DNA of 43,027 nucleotides from CAKVLS01 sp045638465 (GTDB lineage Bacteria > Bacillota > Clostridia > Christensenellales > UBA1242): assembly GCA_045638465.1 (NCBI GenBank), contig JAZUBK010000040.1, positions 1 to 43,027 on the forward strand, read 5' to 3'. The notes beneath the pieces are model-generated. The model was not told the origin of the DNA. It was given only the letters and a program-made list of their open reading frames with translations, and did not search any database. Shown here in pieces: positions 31,862 to 40,436 of this stretch. Position 1 is the stretch's first letter. Every line of letters starts with the position of its first letter. The position numbers and the translations under genes are program-made.

Positions 31862-33433
31862 ATGGCAAAGGTAACACAAAAGGCCGAAACAAAAACAACT
31901 AAGGCCAAAACTGAAACCAAAAGACAACACAAACCTACGGCAGCTATGGTGGTAAGGCAAGAAAGAACTGCTGTCATTGTAGAAAATTCTAACAAAAGGA
32001 AATTATTATATGTTGCGTCAGAGTGTTTACCTTTTATCGCAACGGGGGGCCTTGCGGACGTTGCGGGATCACTTCCTAAAGTATTAGCAACAGATCTTTC
32101 ATATGATGTTAGAGTTGTTATTCCTATGTACTCAGGCATCAAACCAGAACTTAGAGAGCAATTTGAGTTTGTTGGTTTTTATTACACACAACTATCTTGG
32201 AGAAATGAGTACTGTGGCGTTTACAAATATGTAAGCGAAGATGTAACTTATTACTTTTTGGATAACGAAAAATATTATAAGAGAGAAAGAAACTACGGCT
32301 ATATGGACGATGGCGAAAGATTTGCATTCTTCTCAAGGGCAGTTGTAGATCTTATGAAGTTTGTAAACTTCTGCCCAGACGTTGTACATTGTAACGACTG
32401 GCAAACAGCTATGGTTCCTGTATATATTCGTACAATTTTTGCAGGAGATCCTTTCTTTGCAAAAACAAAACTTGTTTATACAATTCACAATATAGAATAC
32501 CAAGGTCAATATGATATGTATATCCTTGGAGATCTATTTGGCCTTGACAATAGATATATCGGCCTTATGGATTATAATGGTTGTATCAACCTTAGCAAAG
32601 CAGCTATTGAAGTTTGTGATATATTCTCAACAGTATCTCCAAACTATGCTCAAGAAATAAGAACTGATGCGTATGGTAAGGGTCTTCAACATATTATTAA
32701 TAAAAACGCACATAAATTAACAGGAATTCTAAACGGTATAGACTATGATTTCTATAACCCAAAAACAGATAAAGTCCTTGTTAAAAATTATGATGTAAAC
32801 AATGCAGTTTCTGGAAAAGCTCTAAACAAACTAGAGATTCAAAAGTACTGCGACCTAAAACCTCTAACCAGTATGCCACTTGTTAGTATTATAAGCCGTC
32901 TTGTTAGTCATAAAGGTCTAGATCTTGTAAAAGACGTAATCGAAAGAGCTTTGATTGACAACCGTATGCAACTTATTGTATTTGGTTTGGGCGATGAAGA
33001 ATATAAATCTTTCTTCAAATATCTAGAAAATAAATATAAAGGCAAAGTAAGAGCAATTGTTGACAAATTCGACAACGCTTTGGCTCGTAAAATTTATGCA
33101 GCATCTGATATACTACTTATGCCATCAAAGAGTGAGCCTTGCGGTCTTGCTCAAATGATTTCTAGCAGATTTGGTACTATTCCTATCGTAAGAGAAACAG
33201 GTGGGCTAAAAGATAGCATCAAAGACTTTGGTTATGGCGAAGAAGGTAACGGATATACCTTTGCTCAATATAATTCAAATGATTTGCTTTATACAATCAA
33301 TAGATCAATAACAGATTTTTATAAACCTGACTTGTGGGAAAAACAAATCAAGAGAGTCATGACTGAAGATTTTAGTTGGAAAAAATCAGTAGAAGAATAT
33401 AAAAAGATGTATGATAGATTATTCAATAGTTAA
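31862..33433 (+). CDS. glgA: Glycogen synthase
   Basis: A GT5 glycosyltransferase of 523 residues that extends glycogen from ADP-glucose. The sugar-nucleotide loop reads ATGGLADVAGSLPK, where Escherichia has KTGGL; the Lys is replaced by Ala. VVHCNDWQTA, ILNGIDY and the E-x7-E-like SEPCGLAQM are in place. An extra ~43 residues precede the catalytic core, rich in Lys and Thr (KTTKAKTETKRQHK), with low complexity and no known role. AGGAGG precedes the start, 10 bp after glgB. Confidence 0.95.
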   Translation: MAKVTQKAETKTTKAKTETKRQHKPTAAMVVRQERTAVIVENSNKRKLLYVASECLPFIATGGLADVAGSLPKVLATDLSYDVRVVIPMYSGIKPELREQFEFVGFYYTQLSWRNEYCGVYKYVSEDVTYYFLDNEKYYKRERNYGYMDDGERFAFFSRAVVDLMKFVNFCPDVVHCNDWQTAMVPVYIRTIFAGDPFFAKTKLVYTIHNIEYQGQYDMYILGDLFGLDNRYIGLMDYNGCINLSKAAIEVCDIFSTVSPNYAQEIRTDAYGKGLQHIINKNAHKLTGILNGIDYDFYNPKTDKVLVKNYDVNNAVSGKALNKLEIQKYCDLKPLTSMPLVSIISRLVSHKGLDLVKDVIERALIDNRMQLIVFGLGDEEYKSFFKYLENKYKGKVRAIVDKFDNALARKIYAASDILLMPSKSEPCGLAQMISSRFGTIPIVRETGGLKDSIKDFGYGEEGNGYTFAQYNSNDLLYTINRSITDFYKPDLWEKQIKRVMTEDFSWKKSVEEYKKMYDRLFNS

Positions 33434-33444
33434 GGAGAAGCGCT

Positions 33445-35877
33445 GTGAACAATATAATAACAGACATCGAAGCATTGTCTTTAATACAAAAAAAATTAGA
33501 GAGATACTATAATATTTCAATCAAAGAAGCAACAACAGAGCAACTATACAAAACTCTTGCTATGATTGTAAAAGATATCTTGCTTGAAAGAAAAAACCAA
33601 TATCATCAAAGAACAAAGAAAGCCAACGCAAAAAGAGTTCACTATCTATGTATGGAATTTTTGCTAGGTAGAACTTTGAAATCAAGCCTATTCAACCTAG
33701 GTCTTGACGAAGTATTTACAGAGGCTTTAAAATCACGCAATATCAATATCGATGAAATATATGATATGGAGCCAGATGCAGGACTTGGTAATGGTGGTCT
33801 TGGTAGACTAGCAGCTTGTTTTATGGATGCACTAGCTACTCTTGACTATCCAGCCATGGGCCACTGCATAAGATACGACTATGGTTTATTTAAACAAAAA
33901 ATCGTAGAAGGTAACCAAATAGAACTTCCAGATGCTTGGCTTCCTGGTGGTGAGGTTTGGTTAGAACCTAGAAAAGACAAATCAGTTATCGTAAGATTTG
34001 ATGGTTACATCAAAGAAACAATTGACAGCGAAGGTCACTTAGTTCCTGAGTATTATGATTATACTGAGGTTGAGGCATTCCCTTACGATATGTTCTTGAG
34101 CGGTTATGACTGCGAAGCAGTAAGTACACTAAGACTATGGCAAGCAAAAAGTATTGCAAAATTTGATATGAAAAAATTTAGCCAAGGTCAATATATGCAA
34201 GCATTGGCTCAAGATAATGAAGCAGAACTTATAAGTAAAGTTCTATATCCATCAGATGATAACTCTGCAGGTAAATCTTTGAGACTAAAACAACAATACT
34301 TTTTAGTTTCTGCAGCTTTGCAAGAAATTATCAGCACACATATTAGAAGATACAAAAATGTAACACTTCTTCCAGAATATGTTGCAATTCACATTAATGA
34401 TACTCACCCAACTTTAGTAATCCCAGAACTTATGCGTATACTTATGGACGATTATAAACTTAGCTGGGACGAGGCTTGGGGTATTGTTACTCGTACTGTT
34501 GCTTACACAAACCACACAGTATTGGTAGAAGCATTGGAAACTTGGAGTGAAGATTTGATCGCTCAAACACTTCCTAGAGTTTACCAAATCATAAAAGAGA
34601 TTAATAGAAGATTTAGCGAAGAGCTATTTGAAAAATTCAAAGGCGAAAAATTCGACGTTATGGAAAGAATGGCCATTATCTCAAAAAGAACAATCAAAAT
34701 GGCTAACCTTTGCATCGTAGCCTCTCACAAAGTAAATGGCGTTTCAAAACTTCACTCAGACATTTTGAAAAACCACAACTTCAAAGACTTTAGTGAACTA
34801 TACCCAAATAAATTTATGAACGTAACAAATGGTATTGCTCACAGAAGATGGCTATGCCAAAGCAACCCAGAACTAACTGAACTTTTGAAAAATAAAATCG
34901 GTGACAAATTCTATAAAGAAGCAGACGAGCTTAAAAAGTTCCTAAAATTTGCCGACGATGAAAAAGTACTAAAACAACTAGAAGAAATCAAAAATAATAA
35001 TAAGGTAAAATTTGCTGCCATGTTGAAAAAACATCAAGGCGCAGATATCGACCCAAAATCAAGATTTGATGTCCAAGTAAAGAGAATTCACGAATATAAA
35101 AGACAACTTCTAAATGTTTTGAAGATAATTCACTTATATAGACAACTAAAAGAAAATCCAAATATGGATTTCACACCACAAACATTTATTATCGGTGGTA
35201 AAGCTGCACCTACATATTATATGGCAAAAAGAATCATCAAATTGATTAACCAACTTGCCGCAGAAATCGATAAAGACCCAGTAATTTCTAAAAAATTAAA
35301 ACTTGTTTATATCGAAAATTACACAGTAACTATCGCAGAGTGCTTGATGCCAGCGGCAGAAGTTTCAGAGCAAATTTCTCTAGCAGGAAAAGAAGCATCT
35401 GGTACTGGTAATATGAAATTTATGATAAATGGTGCAATCACCCTTGGAACACTAGATGGTGCTAACGTTGAGATAAAAGGCGAATGTGGTGATGACAACA
35501 TCTTTATCTTTGGTATGACTGCAGACGAGGTAGCCACAGCTTGGAAATTAGGTTATGACCCTAAAGTAATTTGTGAGGGTAACGAAAATATCCGCAAAGT
35601 AATCGACTTGCTAAATGAAGGTTTTAACGGCGAAAGCTTCAAAGATATTTCAGATTACTTACTATATAGTGGCAATGTCCCAGATCCATATATGTGTCTT
35701 GCAGATTTTGATAGCTATATCAAAGCTCATGAAAAAATGGACGAAGCATATAAAGATAGAAATAGATGGAATAAGATGAGTCTTACAAACATCGCAACTT
35801 CAGGTTTCTTTGCGGCCGATAGAAGTATCGAAAAATACGCAAAAGAAATTTGGGGACTTACAAAACACGGTAAGTAA
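33445..35877 (+). CDS. glgP: Glycogen phosphorylase
   Basis: The 810-residue enzyme releases glucose-1-phosphate from glycogen using pyridoxal phosphate. The PLP-lysine motif GTGNMKFMINGA lies near 35403-35438; EPDAGLGNGGLGRLAACF and NVTNGIAHRRWL are the other family marks. It starts with GTG, with AGGAG upstream, 11 bp after glgA. Synthesis and breakdown enzymes on one transcript imply control at enzyme level. Confidence 0.95.
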   Translation: MNNIITDIEALSLIQKKLERYYNISIKEATTEQLYKTLAMIVKDILLERKNQYHQRTKKANAKRVHYLCMEFLLGRTLKSSLFNLGLDEVFTEALKSRNINIDEIYDMEPDAGLGNGGLGRLAACFMDALATLDYPAMGHCIRYDYGLFKQKIVEGNQIELPDAWLPGGEVWLEPRKDKSVIVRFDGYIKETIDSEGHLVPEYYDYTEVEAFPYDMFLSGYDCEAVSTLRLWQAKSIAKFDMKKFSQGQYMQALAQDNEAELISKVLYPSDDNSAGKSLRLKQQYFLVSAALQEIISTHIRRYKNVTLLPEYVAIHINDTHPTLVIPELMRILMDDYKLSWDEAWGIVTRTVAYTNHTVLVEALETWSEDLIAQTLPRVYQIIKEINRRFSEELFEKFKGEKFDVMERMAIISKRTIKMANLCIVASHKVNGVSKLHSDILKNHNFKDFSELYPNKFMNVTNGIAHRRWLCQSNPELTELLKNKIGDKFYKEADELKKFLKFADDEKVLKQLEEIKNNNKVKFAAMLKKHQGADIDPKSRFDVQVKRIHEYKRQLLNVLKIIHLYRQLKENPNMDFTPQTFIIGGKAAPTYYMAKRIIKLINQLAAEIDKDPVISKKLKLVYIENYTVTIAECLMPAAEVSEQISLAGKEASGTGNMKFMINGAITLGTLDGANVEIKGECGDDNIFIFGMTADEVATAWKLGYDPKVICEGNENIRKVIDLLNEGFNGESFKDISDYLLYSGNVPDPYMCLADFDSYIKAHEKMDEAYKDRNRWNKMSLTNIATSGFFAADRSIEKYAKEIWGLTKHGK

Positions 35878-35891
35878 TAAATAAAAAATAA

Positions 35892-35920
35892 TTAGCACAC
35901 GATTTTTGTGTGCTAATTTT
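35892..35920 (+). terminator. Intra-operon hairpin between glgP and the amylase gene
   Basis: TTAGCACAC and GTGTGCTAA form a perfect 9-bp stem with only four T after it. A short T-run suggests partial termination or an RNA-stability element that lowers the last gene's expression. Confidence 0.6.
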
Positions 35921-35936
35921 GCATAAAGGAGGGCTT

Positions 35937-37778
35937 ATGGAAAGAATACTTGTATATAATCCTATGTATGATAAAGTACCAACAGGTGCTGCAGTTATTG
36001 GTAGTGCAATTAGATTTGAGGTTCAGATAGAAAAAAGTTACGCCTTGTCTTTAAAAAATGTAAATATTATTATTGACCAAGACGGCGACGGTATTTCCCA
36101 AAAATTTTCTATGCAAGAAACAACCTCTACAACACAGTATGCAAGATTTGCTTATACCCATGTCTTTGACAAAAAAGGCATATTCTTTTATTACTTTGAA
36201 ATAGAAGAAGAGGATAAATCTTACTTTTTGGAGCAGGGTGATTATCTTAACGCAAAAAGTTGTGATAAGGTAAGCAATATGTTTTTGCAGCTTATTACCG
36301 AAGAGCAGCCCGAAGCAGAGCCTTTTTATGGCGGCATAATGTATCATATTTTTGTAGACAGATTTTGTAGTGTAGACCCCGACGAAAAAGCCTACGCAGG
36401 TAAAGTCCTTCGCAAAGACTGGGGCGGAGAGATTAATAGTTATATCGGCCAAAAAGAAGTGCTAAATAACGAATTCTTTGGTGGAAACTTCAAAGGCATT
36501 ATCTCTAAACTAGATTATTTACAAAGCTTGGGCGTTACAACTATATACCTAAGTCCTATTTGTAAGGCAAATAGCAATCACAAATACGATATTGGCGATT
36601 ATCTAACTATTGCAGAAGAGTTTGGTGGAGAAGAAGATTTTAGGCAACTTGTAGCAAGGGCTAGAGAAAAAGGTATAGGAATTATCATTGATGGTGTGTT
36701 TAATCACACTGGTAGTGATAGTTTATACTTTAATAAAAATGGAAATTATAATGAAGTGGGTGCATACCAAAGTCAAAATTCACCATATTACAACTGGTAC
36801 CATTTTACTAATTACCCAGAGGTATATGACTGCTGGTGGGGTGTAAAGATTATGCCGCAAATACGCAAAGACAGTATAGAGTTTCAAGACTTTGTTTGCG
36901 AAAAAGTATTGCCAAAATATTTAGACCTAGGCGTTCAGGGTTTTAGATTTGACGTAATAGACGAACTTAGTGCAGATTTTGTAGAAAGAATTGCCGACAC
37001 TGTAAGGGCTGAGAAAAAAGACGCAGTGCTAATAGGCGAGGTTTGGGAAGACGCTTCTATCAAAACCGCTTATAACGAACAAAAGAGGTACTTTGAAGAC
37101 GCAAAACTAAACTCAGTAATGAACTATCCAGTAAAAGATGCCATTATCAATTACTGTCTATCTGGCGACGAAAATGCCCTTGCGTATAACCTAAGAATAA
37201 TCAAAGACCACTACCCAAAACAAGTTCAAAACTGCCTAATGAATATTATAGGTACGCACGATACTATGCGTATATTATCTGTTTTGGGCCTTGAGCGAAA
37301 TAGTAGGGATTCTTCTTATGGAAAGCAAAATACTACTTTAACCGATGAGCAATTACAAAAAGGTATCAAAAGATTAAAAATTGCAAGTTTACTTCAATTT
37401 ACTGTTATGGGTGTACCTTGCATATACTATGGTGACGAAGTGGGGCTAACTGGTGATGGCGACCCATTTAATCGCAGATGTTTCCCTTGGGATAATATAA
37501 ACACTGAGATTTTGGATTGGTATAGAAACCTAGGTAGAATCAGAAAGAACAAATCTTTTGTTCATGGCGACCTAAATGTGCTATATAACGCAAATGGTGC
37601 TATCGTATACGAAAGGTTAACTGTTACTGATAGGGTGCTTGTTTTAATCAACAACGGACAATATCCATTTGAGGCAACTATCGATAATCTTATGAAAGAT
37701 ATGCTAACTGGTGACTTTGTCAAAGGCGATATCGTAATCGAACCTCAAGAATTTATTATCTTAGAAAAAGTAGAATAA
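35937..37778 (+). CDS. Alpha-amylase-family glycosidase (GH13)
   Basis: The 613-residue cytoplasmic enzyme has an N-terminal beta domain of about 110 residues, then a GH13 barrel: IIDGVFNHTGSD, the nucleophile in GFRFDVIDEL, the acid/base Glu in LIGEVWED and the third Asp in IGTHDTMRIL. The layout resembles neopullulanase, cyclomaltodextrinase or maltogenic amylase. No signal peptide is seen, so it acts on internal glycogen or imported maltodextrins. The ATG at 35937 follows AAAGGAGGG; an in-frame start at 35910 would lie in the preceding hairpin. Confidence 0.88.
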   Translation: MERILVYNPMYDKVPTGAAVIGSAIRFEVQIEKSYALSLKNVNIIIDQDGDGISQKFSMQETTSTTQYARFAYTHVFDKKGIFFYYFEIEEEDKSYFLEQGDYLNAKSCDKVSNMFLQLITEEQPEAEPFYGGIMYHIFVDRFCSVDPDEKAYAGKVLRKDWGGEINSYIGQKEVLNNEFFGGNFKGIISKLDYLQSLGVTTIYLSPICKANSNHKYDIGDYLTIAEEFGGEEDFRQLVARAREKGIGIIIDGVFNHTGSDSLYFNKNGNYNEVGAYQSQNSPYYNWYHFTNYPEVYDCWWGVKIMPQIRKDSIEFQDFVCEKVLPKYLDLGVQGFRFDVIDELSADFVERIADTVRAEKKDAVLIGEVWEDASIKTAYNEQKRYFEDAKLNSVMNYPVKDAIINYCLSGDENALAYNLRIIKDHYPKQVQNCLMNIIGTHDTMRILSVLGLERNSRDSSYGKQNTTLTDEQLQKGIKRLKIASLLQFTVMGVPCIYYGDEVGLTGDGDPFNRRCFPWDNINTEILDWYRNLGRIRKNKSFVHGDLNVLYNANGAIVYERLTVTDRVLVLINNGQYPFEATIDNLMKDMLTGDFVKGDIVIEPQEFIILEKVE

Positions 37779-37807
37779 CATATTTTTTCTGCATAAAATA
37801 TATAAAC

Positions 37808-37841
37808 AAAAGACAACAAACTTATTTGTTGTCTTTTTTTG
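37808..37841 (+). terminator. Terminator of the glycogen operon
   Basis: A 13-bp stem AAAAGACAACAAA/TTTGTTGTCTTTT with loop CTTA is followed by T. Confidence 0.9.
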
Positions 37842-37863
37842 TGGCCAAAATATAAATAAAAGG

Positions 37864-37900
37864 TTGTTATTTTTTTGCTTTTGTTATAAAATAATAACAA
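37864..37900 (+). promoter_or_regulatory. Promoter and palindromic operator of the marR-cysS unit
   Basis: TTGTTA (37864-37869), a 17-bp spacer and TAAAAT (37887-37892). The -10 is covered by a 20-bp palindrome, TTGTTAT (37881-37887) and ATAACAA (37894-37900), the size and place expected of a MarR self-operator. Confidence 0.6.
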
Positions 37901-37910
37901 TAGGTGGGTT

Positions 37911-38336
37911 ATGGACAAAAACGATTTTGCAAAAAATATGCTTATGCTAAATATTTTGAGTCAATCAGCATGTGAAAGTCAGGAAAATGAGGCTTCAAAA
38001 AAGAACTTTTTATCTACTGACACTAAGATAATGTTTTTGATTGATAGTTACGAGAGAATCTCTCCTTCTTTTTTGACCCAAAGATTAAAGATTGCAAAGT
38101 CTAATATAGCCCTTATGTGCAAAAAATTGGTAGCAAATGGCTACATCGCACAAAATCAAGATTTGAAAGACAAAAGAATTGTTTATTATAGCCTAACAAA
38201 TCTTGGAAAAGACTACCTAAACGAAAAACTAAGCGAAATACAAAACAACTTAGAGGCAGTCTGTATTAAAGATAACATTGATAATATCAATAGTTATGTA
38301 CAAGATTTGAATGAAATGCTAGAAAAGAGGTTTTAA
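37911..38336 (+). CDS. MarR-family transcriptional regulator
   Basis: The 141-residue protein has a winged helix at about residues 40-105: a first helix (TDTKIMFLIDSYE), the recognition helix SNIALMCKKLVANGYI and the wing DKRIVYYSLTNLGKDYL. Helices at both ends would form the dimer interface. It contains a Cys20 that could sense thiols, though this is not shown. GGTGGG precedes the start. cysS follows after 5 bp, so the regulator probably controls itself and cysteinyl-tRNA synthetase. Confidence 0.85.
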   Translation: MDKNDFAKNMLMLNILSQSACESQENEASKKNFLSTDTKIMFLIDSYERISPSFLTQRLKIAKSNIALMCKKLVANGYIAQNQDLKDKRIVYYSLTNLGKDYLNEKLSEIQNNLEAVCIKDNIDNINSYVQDLNEMLEKRF

Positions 38337-38341
38337 TAAAT

Positions 38342-39724
38342 ATGATTAAATTATACAATACACTTACAAAAAGAATAGAAGAACTAAAGCCCCTAAATGA
38401 CGGGCTAGTAAAAATGTATACTTGTGGCCCTACAGTATACTACTATCCACACATTGGTAATATGAGAGCATATATCTTTATGGATAGTTTGAGAAGGGCT
38501 TTGAAATATAACGGCCTAAAAGTTCAAGGCGTTATGAACATTACTGACGTTGGACATCTAACATCTGATGAAGATGATGGCGATGACAAAATGGAAGTAT
38601 CTGCAAAGAAAGAAAACAAATCTCCATACGAGATAGCAAAATTCTATACAGACATTTTCTTTAACGACCTAAAAAGCCTTAACATTGACGTTCCAGAGCA
38701 TATCACTCCTGCAACTCAATACATAAGTCAAATGATAGACTTTGTAAAAATTCTAGAAGATAAAGGTTTTACTTATAGAATTTCAGACGGTATCTACTTT
38801 GATATCAAAAAATTCCGTGGCTACGGCGCTTTGTCAGGAAAAGACTTAGACAAAGCAGGTGTAACTAGAGTAGGCGAAAATGCCGAAAAACACCACCCAT
38901 TTGACTTTGCTTTGTGGAAGTTCGTTCCAAATAGCCATATTATGAAATGGGATAGCCCATGGGGAGTTGGTTGCCCAGGTTGGCACATAGAGTGCTCAGC
39001 TATGAGTAGAGATATTCTAGGCGACCACTTTGATATCCATACTGGCGGCATAGACCACTTGCCTGTTCACCACGAAAACGAAATCGCCCAAAACGATTGC
39101 GCTGCTGGTCATAAGGTAGTAGAAAGATGGATGCACAACGAATTTGTCCAAGTAGACGGCGGAAAAATGAGCAAGAGCCTTGGCAATATTTATACTATAA
39201 ACCAACTAAAAGAAATGGGATATGATCCTATGGACTTTAAATATTTTTGCCTAAACACATATTATGGCAAAAAGATTAACTTTACATTTGACGCTATAAA
39301 GTCAGCTAAAGCATCTTTGAAAAATATGTTCAAATTACTTGCCGAACACAAAGCTTCAAAAACAACAACTTCAAAAGAAACTTTGGACAAATACAAACAA
39401 GAGTTTGTTGCGGCAATTAATGACGATCTAAACACTCCACTTGCGCTTGGTGTTCTTTGGACTATGCTAAAGACCGAAGAAAAGAGCAAAGATATATACG
39501 ACCTTGCTATAGACTTTGACAAAGCCCTTGGTCTAAACCTTGATAATCCTTACAAAGACGAAGACGTTGAAATCCCAGCCGAGGTAAAGGCTTTGGCTGA
39601 AGAGAGAGTAAAAGCAAGAAAAGATAAAAATTGGGCCGAAAGCGATAGATTAAGAGACGAAATAGCATCTTTAGGCTATGCCGTAAAAGATACCAGAGAA
39701 GGCTACGAAATCACAAAACTATAA
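38342..39724 (+). CDS. cysS: Cysteine--tRNA ligase
   Basis: The 460-residue class I synthetase charges tRNA-Cys. HIGH appears as PHIGNMRAY (with CGPTVY, which holds a zinc Cys), other zinc ligands in CPGWHIECS and VHHENEIAQ, and KMSKS in GGKMSKSLGN. Length is usual. It is in one unit with a MarR regulator rather than with cysE and mrnC, which often adjoin it in Bacillota. AGAGG lies before the start, within the end of the regulator gene. Confidence 0.96.
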   Translation: MIKLYNTLTKRIEELKPLNDGLVKMYTCGPTVYYYPHIGNMRAYIFMDSLRRALKYNGLKVQGVMNITDVGHLTSDEDDGDDKMEVSAKKENKSPYEIAKFYTDIFFNDLKSLNIDVPEHITPATQYISQMIDFVKILEDKGFTYRISDGIYFDIKKFRGYGALSGKDLDKAGVTRVGENAEKHHPFDFALWKFVPNSHIMKWDSPWGVGCPGWHIECSAMSRDILGDHFDIHTGGIDHLPVHHENEIAQNDCAAGHKVVERWMHNEFVQVDGGKMSKSLGNIYTINQLKEMGYDPMDFKYFCLNTYYGKKINFTFDAIKSAKASLKNMFKLLAEHKASKTTTSKETLDKYKQEFVAAINDDLNTPLALGVLWTMLKTEEKSKDIYDLAIDFDKALGLNLDNPYKDEDVEIPAEVKALAEERVKARKDKNWAESDRLRDEIASLGYAVKDTREGYEITKL

Positions 39725-39730
39725 AACAAA

Positions 39731-39766
39731 AAAAAAGAACTAAACTACTTTAGTTCTTTTTTTTAT
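39731..39766 (+). terminator. Terminator of cysS
   Basis: A 14-bp stem AAAAAAGAACTAAA/TTTAGTTCTTTTTT with loop CTAC. A near-identical hairpin ends the next operon at 41877. Confidence 0.9.
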
Positions 39767-39775
39767 TACACTTGC

Positions 39776-39804
39776 TTTGATAATAATATGTTTTGGGTTA
39801 TAAT
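39776..39804 (+). promoter_or_regulatory. Promoter of the ECF sigma operon
   Basis: TTTGAT (39776-39781), a 17-bp spacer and TATAAT (39799-39804), a housekeeping-type promoter followed by a 75-nt leader. No typical ECF self-promoter (AAC...CGT) is seen. Confidence 0.5.
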
Positions 39805-39878
39805 AAAATAAATATTTTAAAAAATAGTGAGAAAAACAAGCCACTTATTTGTTATATGTATGTAAAAGGAGAATTGCT

Positions 39879-40436
39879 TTGGAAATACTAAAACTATACG
39901 ACAAAATCACAGAGCAAACAAGTCTTGAACAGATGCTAGATGTATATGCTGATAGACTTATAGGTTATATTATGACTTATACAAAAGACATCTATTCTGC
40001 TGAAGATATTATGATGGATACTTTTGTATCTCTTATAGACAAAAAGCCATCTTTTGACTGTGAACAAAAATTATGTTCATGGCTTTTTACTACGGCCCGA
40101 AATAAAGCAATAAATCAACTAAAAAGAAACAACAAGTGTGTGCCACTATCTGAAGAATTGCTAAATAGCACAGACAATGTCGAAAACAACATCTGCAAAA
40201 GTAGTCTTCACAAAGTTTTGCAAAACGAAATGAAGACTTTGCCTCAAAGGTATCAAGAGGTTTTGTATTTGAGTTATTTTGAAGAAATGTCAATCGAAGA
40301 GGTTTCGCAAGTTTTAAATCTTGACCTAAGACAAACATATAATCTAAAACATAGAGCAAAGAAAAAGCTTAATCAAAAACTAAAAAAACAAGGCTTTATA
40401 TTTGAAGAAAAGGAGGCAGAAAATGAAAACAAATAA
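39879..40436 (+). CDS. ECF-type RNA polymerase sigma factor
   Basis: A 185-residue sigma-70-family protein with region 2 (ADRLIGYIMTYTKDIYSAEDIMMDTFVSLI, then LCSWLFTTARNKAINQLKR) and region 4 (LPQRYQEVLYLSYFEEMSIEEVSQVLNL). Regions 1 and 3 are missing, as in ECF sigmas. TTG at 39879 is taken as the start because AAGGAG lies 7 nt before it. The next gene overlaps by 14 nt and encodes a membrane-anchored protein, the usual place for the partner anti-sigma factor. Confidence 0.88.
   Translation: MEILKLYDKITEQTSLEQMLDVYADRLIGYIMTYTKDIYSAEDIMMDTFVSLIDKKPSFDCEQKLCSWLFTTARNKAINQLKRNNKCVPLSEELLNSTDNVENNICKSSLHKVLQNEMKTLPQRYQEVLYLSYFEEMSIEEVSQVLNLDLRQTYNLKHRAKKKLNQKLKKQGFIFEEKEAENENK

Noticed and set aside
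37841..38341. T-box leader for cysS
   Set aside because: cysS follows the MarR gene by 5 bp and no T-box sequence or specifier stem is present upstream of either gene.
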